From Polynucleobacter sp. MWH-HuK1 (GTDB lineage: Bacteria > Pseudomonadota > Gammaproteobacteria > Burkholderiales > Burkholderiaceae), in contig NZ_JACVPP010000001.1 of NCBI RefSeq assembly GCF_018881815.1, positions 1,295,097 to 1,359,096 of the forward strand: a DNA stretch of 64,000 bases. The letters are read 5' to 3'. The notes under the pieces were generated by a model. The model was not told the origin of the DNA, made no database searches, and worked only from the letters and a program-made list of their open reading frames with translations. The position numbers and the translations under genes were made by a program. Positions 51,674-60,279 of the stretch are shown here, piece after piece. The first letter of the stretch is position 1, and every line of letters starts with the position of its first letter.

Positions 51674-52252
51674 TTACTTCTTAGCTGGAGCGCTTACAAC
51701 TGCAGCAATTGCTTCTGTGTAAACCACTTTAACTTGATCGTTTACAGCGATATCTTTCAATAGATCAGCATTTTTAACTTTGACCTTGAAGAGGTTTCCA
51801 TCAGGGCCTTTTAAAGAAACAATGTTCTTAGCCGTATCAATAGCTTCAACGTTAGCAGTTGCAGTCACAGTATTGGTTGTGATCATGCCTGGCTTATCAC
51901 CTTGAGGAGCGGTTACGGTGCTGGTGCTTACTTGCTCACCAACTGCACCTGGATTTTTAACCTTAACTAACTCAACAGCAATAGCCATTTCGTAAACAAC
52001 ATCAAAACGGTCGCCTACCTTGATTTCTGCAAAGTTCTTCACATCAGGACCAGCAACGATAGAGGTTTCGCCGTCTTGATTTTTGAGGGTAACAGTGCGA
52101 GTTGCGGCATCAATCTTCGTTACTTCTCCGTCATAGATCAGTGCGGCTTCTTGAGCGGCTACACCAGCTACAGGAGCTTTTGGTTTGGTGAGCATGAAGT
52201 AGGCGCCAACCGCAATAGCTGCGATAACAACAGCGATGATAATTTTTTTCAT
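51674..52252 (-). CDS. Exported or anchored protein with two repeated domains
   Basis: From the ATG at 52252 (upstream AAGGAT) the product has 192 residues; the 13-residue longer ORF start is less likely. It begins with a hydrophobic segment (KKIIIAVVIAAIAVGAYFML) and then has two similar units. GEVTKIDAATRTVTLKNQDG leads to VGDRFDVVYEMAIAVEL, and ANVEAIDTAKNIVSLKGPDG leads to VNDQVKVVYTEAIAAVV. Each unit looks like a small beta-barrel (OB-like) domain that arose by duplication. No function is known to me. Confidence 0.78.
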   Translation of the reverse strand: MKKIIIAVVIAAIAVGAYFMLTKPKAPVAGVAAQEAALIYDGEVTKIDAATRTVTLKNQDGETSIVAGPDVKNFAEIKVGDRFDVVYEMAIAVELVKVKNPGAVGEQVSTSTVTAPQGDKPGMITTNTVTATANVEAIDTAKNIVSLKGPDGNLFKVKVKNADLLKDIAVNDQVKVVYTEAIAAVVSAPAKK

Positions 52253-52353
52253 ATTAGTTTGATCCTTAAGGAATTTAGAGTGCATCACCATGGGATGATG
52301 TGGTAATAGGTAAACACTAGCGATTTAGTATTTATGGCAATTATATTGCTCCA

Positions 52354-53307
52354 TTAGAAGCTAGCAGCAAGTCCAATTGATGTGCCATGCACGTTTTGAC
52401 CAAATTGGTACCTAAATACAACCCTGATGCGGCTAAAGATGGGGTCAGAGGCGCTACGATCTAGTTCAATGCCTGTTCCGACTGAGGAGAGGGAGTTAAA
52501 CCCTAGGGCTCCTCGTAAGTCGCCCAAGAACTCTGTATGAGCCAACTCAAAGACTGCACGAAGTGGCCTATCCAGTAGCGTGATCGAAGTAGGAATGCGA
52601 CTTCTAGCCCAAAGCGCCAGACTTTGAGAATCAGCAGAACCTTGTACTGCCGTGGAGGTATCAAAGGTTTGCACCGGAATATTGGTGTAGCGTAACTCCA
52701 CATCAATCTCTTGATCTGGTTTGTAGTTCTCATAGTCGAGCATAACGGAGCCGCCTAAACCGTAAGAGTTCATGCGACCGCCGTTCAAAAATTGCAGATC
52801 AACACCTTTGCGATTTTCAATCACACGTGAGGCGATTGAGAGATCGCTTTCTAAATGCCCAAGCATGACGTTCGCAATTGGTCTAAAGCGTAATTCATTG
52901 GTAATGGGGAAGTCCCAGCCAACCCCTCCCGTGCCGGTGACGCTATTCCAGTGCACTGGAACGGTAACGGAAGAATTGCCGATGCCATCAGTAAAGTTTG
53001 GATTGTAGCGGTTAACAGCGATAGTACCTTCAAGATAAAGCGGAAAGTTCGCGCTAATGCGATCGCCACCACCTAAGGAAATCATTTGTAAATCCGAGTT
53101 ATCGCCATCTTTATTGCGTATTGATAATGACCCGGTTGTCACATCAGGGGTAAGAGAATAGCCAGTAATTGTCATAAAGGCATCAGCACGCTTTTTAAGA
53201 TAATTGTTTGCTGCGTTATATAAAGCTGTCTGTGCGCAAACACCCCTGATAAATCCAATCATCAGGCAAAGAGCAACTAAAAAAAGTGTGGTACGCCGCA
53301 GGCTCAT
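52354..53307 (-). CDS. Outer-membrane beta-barrel protein
   Basis: From ATG 53307 the product has 317 residues with a signal peptide (SLRRTTLFLVALCLMIGFIRGVCA). The mature part has alternating polar/hydrophobic strands (ANFPLYLEGTIAVNRYN, FRPIANVMLGHLES, DQEIDVELRYTNIPV) and ends in the outer-membrane signature FRYQFGQ...LAASF with C-terminal Phe. No passenger domain is present; solitary autotransporter-like barrels are a possible relative. It is divergent from the orphan histidine kinase across about 100 bp. Confidence 0.78.
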   Translation of the reverse strand: MSLRRTTLFLVALCLMIGFIRGVCAQTALYNAANNYLKKRADAFMTITGYSLTPDVTTGSLSIRNKDGDNSDLQMISLGGGDRISANFPLYLEGTIAVNRYNPNFTDGIGNSSVTVPVHWNSVTGTGGVGWDFPITNELRFRPIANVMLGHLESDLSIASRVIENRKGVDLQFLNGGRMNSYGLGGSVMLDYENYKPDQEIDVELRYTNIPVQTFDTSTAVQGSADSQSLALWARSRIPTSITLLDRPLRAVFELAHTEFLGDLRGALGFNSLSSVGTGIELDRSASDPIFSRIRVVFRYQFGQNVHGTSIGLAASF

Positions 53308-53410
53308 GCCAAGAGGTATCAATTGAATCCAGAAGATATACATTTTAAGTTACCTAGAAGCTAGCTCTAGGGCGAATACCGCTTCATTTTTAGGATGTAC
53401 CATTGAGTCT

Positions 53411-54856
53411 ATGAAGCTTTTGCTTGCACTCTATTTCTTTATATTAGCGATTATCCAAACGGGCTTATTGCTTGGTATTTATCACTACTATCGCTCCCAG
53501 AATACAGTACGACCAAATATTTACTGGCTAACCTCCTTGGCAACGAGCTCATTGGCGCTTGCTATTTTTGGTGGAGGCATTATCACTATTGATGATATTT
53601 CTCGCCCAGAATTTAATTTCACCATTGGAAATACGCTGTTTTACATTGCCGCAGTTTCGCAAGCGTTATTTTGCCAATCGTTAAATCGTGATGTAAGTAA
53701 GGCGACCAAAATTATTTTGGGTATTTCAGCTGTTTTATTCTTATTTATATTTGAGTACCTCAGAAATACTTCAACGTTCGAAACCCGTACTGCATTTATG
53801 TGCGTTTTGGCAGGCTTCTTTTATGTATGGCAAATTCTTGAGATTAGGTTAAAGCGTAAATCATCGCCATCAAGTCAATTAATCTATCTTCAGTATGCAA
53901 GTAGTGCAGAATTATTTTTTGCAATCGGTCGTTTAACTATCTTATTGATTGGCGCCTTGAGCATTAAGCAAGTTGAGCAGATCCCGCAGATACTGATTCT
54001 CTTTACGATTGCTCAACTCGTTATGAATACGCTTTCCTACATAGCAATTGGCAGTTATTGGGCCGAGCAAATTGCTTTCTCAAGCTTTAAGTCCAACCAA
54101 GAAAATCAGGAGATTAAAGTGCTTCTGAGGGAACGGGAAACCCTTATAGCATCATTACTTAAAGCCAATAAGACCGCTAGTACAGGCGCTTTGTCTGCCG
54201 CTATTGCCCATGAGTTAAATCAACCCTTGGGTGCCTCAAGTCTCAATATTCAATTTTTACAAAAGAAACTTTCAGAGGGGCAGTTAAATCCTGAGCTTGA
54301 AAAAGAAATTTTTGCCACTTTGCTTTCAGACAATCAGCGGGCTGCGGGGATTATTCGTTCATTACGCTCAATATTTTCAGATGATAAGGTGGGCTCTTCC
54401 AAAATTGATCTTGCTGAGTTAATTGAGGTGGTGCTTAACATTACTAAGCCAGAGATCACTGCAAAATCGATTCAGATAGTGCTCAGTGTTGAACCTCATT
54501 TGCTGGTTCAAGCGAATCGAGGTGAGATTCAACAAGTGCTATTGAATTTGGTGAATAACGCGATTCAGGCCTTGATAACTTCCTCACAGCCCTTCAAGAA
54601 ATTGATGATAGAAGCACGGCATGTGGAGGGCGGTGTTTTATTGACCGTTGCAGATAACGGTGATGGCATTCCGGAGTCCTTACAAAACCAGTTGTTTGAG
54701 CTTCTCTCGAGCACCAAGACGTCTGGAATGGGTCTGGGGCTTTGGCTTTGTAAACATATCATCACACGCCATGGGGGCAGTATTGAGTTCGTGCCAAATG
54801 ATAGTGGTGGCGCAAAATTTATAGTGACACTCCCCGACGCAATTGAACTGGCTTAA
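53411..54856 (+). CDS. Orphan membrane sensor histidine kinase
   Basis: The 481-residue protein has about seven membrane helices in residues 1-220, then a short coiled linker (NQEIKVLLREREK-like) and a HisKA dimerisation domain with the phospho-acceptor H267 in AIAHELNQPLGAS. The HATPase domain carries an N-box (LLNLVNNAIQALITS), a G1 box VADNGDGIPESLQNQLF and a G2 box SGMGLGLWLCKHIITRHGGSI. The HELNQP motif fits the family related to DctB and other carboxylate sensors. No response regulator is adjacent; its partner must lie elsewhere. An alkyl-sulfatase-like gene follows after 104 bp and an outer-membrane barrel is divergent. Confidence 0.9.
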   Translation: MKLLLALYFFILAIIQTGLLLGIYHYYRSQNTVRPNIYWLTSLATSSLALAIFGGGIITIDDISRPEFNFTIGNTLFYIAAVSQALFCQSLNRDVSKATKIILGISAVLFLFIFEYLRNTSTFETRTAFMCVLAGFFYVWQILEIRLKRKSSPSSQLIYLQYASSAELFFAIGRLTILLIGALSIKQVEQIPQILILFTIAQLVMNTLSYIAIGSYWAEQIAFSSFKSNQENQEIKVLLRERETLIASLLKANKTASTGALSAAIAHELNQPLGASSLNIQFLQKKLSEGQLNPELEKEIFATLLSDNQRAAGIIRSLRSIFSDDKVGSSKIDLAELIEVVLNITKPEITAKSIQIVLSVEPHLLVQANRGEIQQVLLNLVNNAIQALITSSQPFKKLMIEARHVEGGVLLTVADNGDGIPESLQNQLFELLSSTKTSGMGLGLWLCKHIITRHGGSIEFVPNDSGGAKFIVTLPDAIELA

Positions 54857-54869
54857 CTCTCGCTAAATA

Positions 54870-54889
54870 AATTAGCTCTAAAGCTAATT
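54870..54889. repeat. Inverted repeat between histidine kinase and sulfatase-like genes
   Basis: AATTAGCT and AGCTAATT pair perfectly over CTAA. Without a T-run it is at best a weak terminator; it could also be a regulatory dyad upstream of the hydrolase gene. Confidence 0.35.
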
Positions 54890-54960
54890 GCCCTAGACAA
54901 AGCAAGCCATATCATTCGAGATATAGGCATTTAATTGATATTTCCCATTTGGATTAGGTT

Positions 54961-57060
54961 ATGAAAATCAAACTTTCTCAAATTACGCTAGTCGCTTCAT
55001 TAATGAATTCTGGTTTGGCCTTGGCCGCTGGTGGCGGTGGTGTTGTTGCTGATTCTGGTGCAATGCAAGGCAAACACTTTGACTCCAAAGGCAAGATGCC
55101 ATCTAGCTACACTGTGGAGCTCCAAAATGGTTTGCGCAAAACACTGCCGTTTGAAGATAAGCGTGATTTTGAGGAGTCTAAAAGAGGCTTCATTGCTGCG
55201 CCAGCCTACAAAACGATTATGGCTGATGCTGGCAACGTCGCTTGGGACATGGGTAGCTATGAGTTCCTATTACAAGGTAAAGATTTTGATAGCGTGCATC
55301 CATCCTTGCAACGTCAAGCCATTCTCAATATGGGCTATGGTTTGTATGAGGTAGTGCCGGGTAAAATTTATCAAGTTCGCGGCTTTGACTTATCGAATAT
55401 TAGTTTCGTGAAAACGAATTCTGGTTGGATTGTCTTTGACCCATTGACCTCAAAAGAGACCGCTAGAGCAGCTATGGAGTTGGTTAATGAAAAACTAGGC
55501 AAGCGCCCAGTCGTTGCTGTGGTCTACTCTCACTCGCATGCCGATCACTTTGGTGGTGTTCGTGGTGTAGTCGAAGAGGCCGATGTAAAAAGCGGCAAGG
55601 TAAAAATCATTGCCCCAGCAGGCTTTATGGACCATGCCGTAGCTGAAAATGTCTATGCAGGTAATGCCATGACACGCCGCTTGTATTTCCAGTATGGCGT
55701 CTTATTGCCGCGTAGCCCATTCGGCCACGTTGATCAATCGATTGGTAAAAATACTGCGGCTGGCAACTTGGGTTTAATTGAGCCAACTATTCTAATTAAC
55801 GAGCCATTTGAAAAAATGACGATAGACGGTGTTGAAATGGAATTCCAAAATACACCGGGAACAGAGGCGCCTGCCGAGATGAATACCTATTTCCCGCAGT
55901 TCAAAGCATTCTGGGCTGCAGAAAATATTACCGGTACCATTCATAACATCTATACCTTACGCGGTGCTCTAGTGCGCGATGCTTTGGCATGGTCTAAGAA
56001 TATTAACAATGCCTTATATCGTTATGGCAATGAGGCGCAAGTAATGTTTGCTTCGCATTCTTGGCCGCGCTGGGGTAATGAGCGCGTTCAAGAGGTGATG
56101 CGTACTCAGCGCGATAGCTATGCGCACCTTAACAACGAAGTGCTTCATTTGGCTAACAATGGTGTGACCATCAATGAAGTGCATAACGTGTATAAACAGC
56201 CCGAGAGTTTGAAGAAGCAATGGGCAGCGCATAGTTACCACGGTTCAGAAGAGCACAATAGTCGCGCTGTGATCAATCGCTATTTGGGCTACTGGGATGC
56301 CAATCCTGCCACCTTGATTCCCTTGTCACCAAAAGATTCTGCGCCACTGTATGTGGAGATGATGGGAGGTTCTAGCAAGATCATGGCCAAGGGTAAGCAA
56401 CTCTATCAGCAGGGTAAATATCGCGAGGCGATGGAGATTGTGAATAAGTTGGTTTATGCAGAGCCTAACAATACTGCCGCTAAGGATTTGCTAGCAGACA
56501 TTTTTGAGCAAATCGGCTATCAAAAAGAAAGTCCTAGCGTGCGCAATAGTTTCCTGGGTGCTGCATACGAGTTACGTCATGGCATGCCTTCTGGCGCATC
56601 ACCGAAGACTAATGGCCCTGACATGATCAGAGCAATGACCACAGAGCTCTGGCTCAATGCATTGGCAATCAGCATGGATAGTAAAAAAGCTGCTGGTATG
56701 AAGTTCACTATCAATCTGAGTACTCCAGATAATGGTGAAAAGTTTGTTGTGGAGATGAGCAATTCTGCGCTGACCAATATCAAGGGTTATCAAGATAAAA
56801 ATCCAAACCTCACTATCAGTGTGAATCGTAGCGACTTAGAAAAAGTCATGGGTGGTCAAACTACCTTTGAAAAACTTCAAGCCGAAGGTAGGGCAAAGTT
56901 TGAAGGAGACCGTAAAGTCTTCGATCAATTGCGCAGCACCATGACTACCTTTACGCCGGACTTTGAATTAGTGCCTGGCACCAAGGCTAAAGCACCACCA
57001 GCCAAGCCTAGCAGGGATCTGTTTGAGGCTCCCCTAATTGCTAATTCTGATGGCGCTTAA
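54961..57060 (+). CDS. Exported alkyl sulfatase-like metallo-hydrolase (SdsA/BDS1 type)
   Basis: The 699-residue protein has a signal peptide (MKIKLSQITLVASLMNSGLALA), a metallo-beta-lactamase domain with the Zn motif YSHSHADHFGGVRGV (about 190-204), NAMTRRLYFQYGVLLPR and GNLGLIEPT. FASHSWPRWGNERV supplies further metal ligands. A helical dimerisation domain and a C-terminal SCP2-like domain (NGEKFVVEMSNSALTNI) follow. SdsA1-type enzymes hydrolyse primary alkyl sulfates such as SDS in the periplasm. It is followed by a perfect palindromic terminator. The upstream histidine kinase may share its control. Confidence 0.92.
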   Translation: MKIKLSQITLVASLMNSGLALAAGGGGVVADSGAMQGKHFDSKGKMPSSYTVELQNGLRKTLPFEDKRDFEESKRGFIAAPAYKTIMADAGNVAWDMGSYEFLLQGKDFDSVHPSLQRQAILNMGYGLYEVVPGKIYQVRGFDLSNISFVKTNSGWIVFDPLTSKETARAAMELVNEKLGKRPVVAVVYSHSHADHFGGVRGVVEEADVKSGKVKIIAPAGFMDHAVAENVYAGNAMTRRLYFQYGVLLPRSPFGHVDQSIGKNTAAGNLGLIEPTILINEPFEKMTIDGVEMEFQNTPGTEAPAEMNTYFPQFKAFWAAENITGTIHNIYTLRGALVRDALAWSKNINNALYRYGNEAQVMFASHSWPRWGNERVQEVMRTQRDSYAHLNNEVLHLANNGVTINEVHNVYKQPESLKKQWAAHSYHGSEEHNSRAVINRYLGYWDANPATLIPLSPKDSAPLYVEMMGGSSKIMAKGKQLYQQGKYREAMEIVNKLVYAEPNNTAAKDLLADIFEQIGYQKESPSVRNSFLGAAYELRHGMPSGASPKTNGPDMIRAMTTELWLNALAISMDSKKAAGMKFTINLSTPDNGEKFVVEMSNSALTNIKGYQDKNPNLTISVNRSDLEKVMGGQTTFEKLQAEGRAKFEGDRKVFDQLRSTMTTFTPDFELVPGTKAKAPPAKPSRDLFEAPLIANSDGA

Positions 57061-57086
57061 GCTAATCTACGGGTAGGTAATAAACA

Positions 57087-57113
57087 ATGGGCTCCTAGGA
57101 GCCCATTTCTTTT
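57087..57113. terminator. Palindromic terminator after the sulfatase-like gene
   Basis: ATGGGCTCCTAGGAGCCCAT is a perfect 20-bp palindrome followed by TTCTTTT, 26 bases after the stop. It can also stop the convergent CoA-transferase transcript only weakly. Confidence 0.85.
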
Positions 57114-57142
57114 ATCTATTTCAGTCAAAGGAGAGTGAATTT

Positions 57143-58393
57143 TTAAACTGAGAATGCGCCGCCATCCTCCAATGACTTCAGTTCTTCTCCAGCAATACCC
57201 AATTCTGCTAGCAGCTCGCTGGTGTGTTCACCCAATAAAGGGGGGTGGCGATAAACCTGTTGTGGAGTTCCGTTCATCTTGACGGCAAAGCCAATATTGG
57301 GAACTTTGCCTTCAATCGGGTGATCAATTTCCATGCGCATCTTGCGATGACGTCCATGCTCACTATCAAATGCTTCTGGGTACGTGTTGATTGGACCAGC
57401 CGGTATTCCTGCTGCCAGAAGTGCGCCAACCCATTCATCACTACTTTTCTTGACAAACGATTTTTCTAATTCGGTGGCGAGCTCTAAACGATTGGCTAAG
57501 CGAAGGGGATTTGTTTTAAAGCGAGCGTCTTCAAATAACTCTGGTCGCTCGATCTTGTCGCAGAGCAGTTTCCAGAGTTTTTGATTGGTGGCACCCATCA
57601 CAAAGTAGCCATCGGAAGCTTTCATGGCTTGATAGGGCGCACTCATGTGGTTTGCGGTGCCTAACTTGTAGGGCTCAACACCGGTACCCCAATATTGCGC
57701 GGTATCCCAAATAGAGAATGCCAATGCGGAATCGAACAGTGAGGCATCAATAAACTGACCTTCACCTGTTTTAGTTTTTCCAATATAGGCTGATAAAATT
57801 CCATATACAGCGAATAGTGCGCAGCCAATATCGGCCACTGGTACGCCAGCTTTGACAGGTGGTCCATCAGGATAGCCTGTAACACTCATTACCCCGGACA
57901 TCGCTTGCGCCATTAAATCAAAGCCAGGGCGATCAGCCCATGGACCCGTTTGACCAAAACCCGAGATGCTGGCATAGACCAAGCCTGGATTAATCGCTTC
58001 CAATGATGCGTAGTCAATGCCCAATTTTTTCATGACACCTGGGCGGTAATTTTCAACTAGGATGTCGGCCGTTTTGACCAACTCAAAGAAGACTTTCTTA
58101 CCTGCTTTGGTTTTGAGATTGAGAGTGAGACTGCGTTTATTGCGATTCATATTCAGAAAGCCCATGCTGTCTGAACCTTTCATCTTGAATCCCATTGCTC
58201 CGCGAGTTTGGTCTCCAGTACCGGGAGGCTCGATTTTGATGACATCAGCACCGAGGTCGGCCAAGAGCATGCAGCAGTAGGGACCTGCCATAACTTGACT
58301 CACGTCAAGAACACGCACCCCTGATAGGGGTAATGACTTGGTGGATCCGTGATGCGCGTCATCTAATGCGCTATTTATAGGTGTTTTCGTCAT
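57143..58393 (-). CDS. Class III CoA-transferase (CaiB/BaiF family)
   Basis: I start at ATG 58393, which gives 416 residues; the ORF-track start lies 18 codons upstream without conservation. Family motifs are LSGVRVLDVSQVMAGPYCCMLLADLGADVIKIEPPG, FLNMNRNKRSLTLNL, LVENYRPGVMKKLGIDYASL and SGFGQTGPWADRPGFDLMAQAMSG with the catalytic aspartate. It transfers CoA between carboxylic acids, for example from succinyl-CoA, to activate or recycle acids. A Bug receptor and an enoyl-CoA hydratase start on the other strand 76 bp away, so the group looks like uptake and breakdown of one organic acid. Confidence 0.92.
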   Translation of the reverse strand: MTKTPINSALDDAHHGSTKSLPLSGVRVLDVSQVMAGPYCCMLLADLGADVIKIEPPGTGDQTRGAMGFKMKGSDSMGFLNMNRNKRSLTLNLKTKAGKKVFFELVKTADILVENYRPGVMKKLGIDYASLEAINPGLVYASISGFGQTGPWADRPGFDLMAQAMSGVMSVTGYPDGPPVKAGVPVADIGCALFAVYGILSAYIGKTKTGEGQFIDASLFDSALAFSIWDTAQYWGTGVEPYKLGTANHMSAPYQAMKASDGYFVMGATNQKLWKLLCDKIERPELFEDARFKTNPLRLANRLELATELEKSFVKKSSDEWVGALLAAGIPAGPINTYPEAFDSEHGRHRKMRMEIDHPIEGKVPNIGFAVKMNGTPQQVYRHPPLLGEHTSELLAELGIAGEELKSLEDGGAFSV

Positions 58394-58469
58394 TGTCTCA
58401 ATTGTTTTTATATGTTTAGAATTACCCTGCAATATTAACAAACACAATTAAAACAATTTTGGAGACTTT

Positions 58470-59459
58470 ATGTTGGTTAAAACGCCTAAATGGGCTATGC
58501 GTAGCTTGCTCGCAATCACGCTGGCCACAAGTTCATTTTTTGCGATAGGTCAGCAGGCCTATCCATCAAAACCAATACGACTTATTGTTGGTTTCGCACC
58601 TGGTGGCGGTACTGACATTGTTGCGCGTGCAATTGCACCGAAGATGAGTGAAATCTTAGGTCAAAGTGTCATTATTGAAAATAAATCTGGAGCTGCCGGC
58701 ACGATTGGCGCTGACTTAGTTGCAAAGTCTAACCCTGACGGCTACACCTTGTTAATGGGGCATTCCAATTCTAATGCGATTTCTCCATTTGTATTAACAA
58801 ATGTGCCATATAACCCAGCAACGGATTTCACCCCGATTACCTATTTAGGTTATGTGCCAAACGTATTGGTTGTGAAGTCTTCGCTGCCTGTTAATTCAGT
58901 GGCTCAGTTAATTTCTTTGGCTAAATCAAATCCAGGTCAGATGACTTATGGATCCTCTGGTATTGGTAGTACACAGCATTTGGCTGGAGCCTTGTTCTCC
59001 AAGATTGCTGGCATTCAGATGAACCATGTTCCTTACAAAGGCAGTGGTCAAGCGATTGTTGACTTGCTTGGTGGTCAAATCACTATGAACTTTGATACCT
59101 TGCCACCGAACTTGCAGCAGATTCGTCAGGGCAATTTAAAAGCATTGGCAATTTCAACCCCAAAACGTTTATCACTCTTGCCAAATGTGCCAACATTTGC
59201 GGAGGTAGGTATTGTTGGCTTTGATGTAACTAACTGGTACTCCGTGATGGGGCCAAAAGCAATGGATCCGGCAGTAGTCAATAAGATCGATCAAGCTGTT
59301 AAAGCTGCCATGAATGATCCAGAAATCAAGAAGACATTGGATGCTCAAGGATTGCAGCCAGAAGGCCCTGCTACTCCTGCAGCCTTTAGTTTGTTCCTGG
59401 CTGGTGAGCTTGCTAAATATCAGCGTCTCGTTAAGAGCTTAAACATCAAAGCTGAATAA
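58470..59459 (+). CDS. Bug-family (TctC) periplasmic receptor
   Basis: The 329-residue protein has a signal peptide ([19 protein letters not shown]) and the Bug motifs [54 protein letters not shown] and [27 protein letters not shown] precedes the ATG. It lies 5 bp before an enoyl-CoA hydratase gene and divergent from a CoA-transferase gene, so its ligand is probably a carboxylate that is then activated to a CoA ester. No TctAB genes are near. Confidence 0.92.
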   Translation: MLVKTPKWAMRSLLAITLATSSFFAIGQQAYPSKPIRLIVGFAPGGGTDIVARAIAPKMSEILGQSVIIENKSGAAGTIGADLVAKSNPDGYTLLMGHSNSNAISPFVLTNVPYNPATDFTPITYLGYVPNVLVVKSSLPVNSVAQLISLAKSNPGQMTYGSSGIGSTQHLAGALFSKIAGIQMNHVPYKGSGQAIVDLLGGQITMNFDTLPPNLQQIRQGNLKALAISTPKRLSLLPNVPTFAEVGIVGFDVTNWYSVMGPKAMDPAVVNKIDQAVKAAMNDPEIKKTLDAQGLQPEGPATPAAFSLFLAGELAKYQRLVKSLNIKAE

Positions 59460-59464
59460 ATTGC

Positions 59465-60262
59465 ATGAGTGAGTCTGGTAAAGGGGGGAATGTTGCGCAA
59501 GTCTTATTAGAGGTACGCGATAGCATTGCCCACATTACCTTTGATCATGTGGCGGCCCGCAATGCGATGACTGTCAGCATGTATCAATCTCTAAAGTCTA
59601 TTTGTGAAGATCTTGCCAATAATCCAAAGATTCGGGTAGCTATCTTTCGTGGTGCTGGAGGCAAGTCCTTTGTCTCTGGCAGTGATATCGCGCAGTTTGC
59701 AAGCTTTAAGAGCGGTGATAATGGCGTGCGTTACGAAGAAGGCATCGATGACTATCTTGCTCCATTGGCAACCTTACCAATTCCAACTATTGCTGTGGTT
59801 GATGGTATGGCGGTAGGTGGTGGGTTAGCTATTGCAAGCTGCTGTGATTTTCGCCTTTCTTCACCTGGAGCTAAATTTGGCGTACCCATAGCTAAAACGC
59901 TTGGTAACTGTTTATCAGCAGGCAATATTGCTTGGCTCGTGGCTCATCTAGATATCAACATTGTGAAGCGGATATTGTTATTGGCTGAGATGATTTCTGC
60001 GGAAGAGTTGGTAAAACATGGATTTGTATTTGCTATTCATAACCAAGATCAATTGAGTCAAGAGGCTGAAAATTTAGCTGAGCGCCTCAGTAAATTAGCG
60101 CCTATTACTCAAAAATCGAGCAAGCTCGTTCTTGCAAGGCTTATTAAAAACAATCTACCGGATTGCAACGATCTCATTAGCGAAACATACGGAAGTGCTG
60201 ACTTTAAGAATGGGGTTGCTGCTTTTTTACAGGGTGAGCCACCAACCTGGATCGGAAAGTAG
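59465..60262 (+). CDS. Enoyl-CoA hydratase/isomerase-family protein
   Basis: The 265-residue crotonase-fold protein has AIFRGAGGKSFVSGSDIAQFASF (oxyanion-hole turn, about 59-81), TIAVVDGMAVGGGLAIASCCDFRLSSPGAKFGVPIAKTLG, and a C-terminal helical part. Where classical hydratases carry the second catalytic glutamate, the region reads GNCLSAGN, so the exact reaction (hydration, isomerisation or hydrolysis) is open. It follows the Bug receptor by 5 bp and is likely translated from the same message. Confidence 0.9.
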   Translation: MSESGKGGNVAQVLLEVRDSIAHITFDHVAARNAMTVSMYQSLKSICEDLANNPKIRVAIFRGAGGKSFVSGSDIAQFASFKSGDNGVRYEEGIDDYLAPLATLPIPTIAVVDGMAVGGGLAIASCCDFRLSSPGAKFGVPIAKTLGNCLSAGNIAWLVAHLDINIVKRILLLAEMISAEELVKHGFVFAIHNQDQLSQEAENLAERLSKLAPITQKSSKLVLARLIKNNLPDCNDLISETYGSADFKNGVAAFLQGEPPTWIGK

Positions 60263-60279
60263 CAACCTAAGCTATAGAT

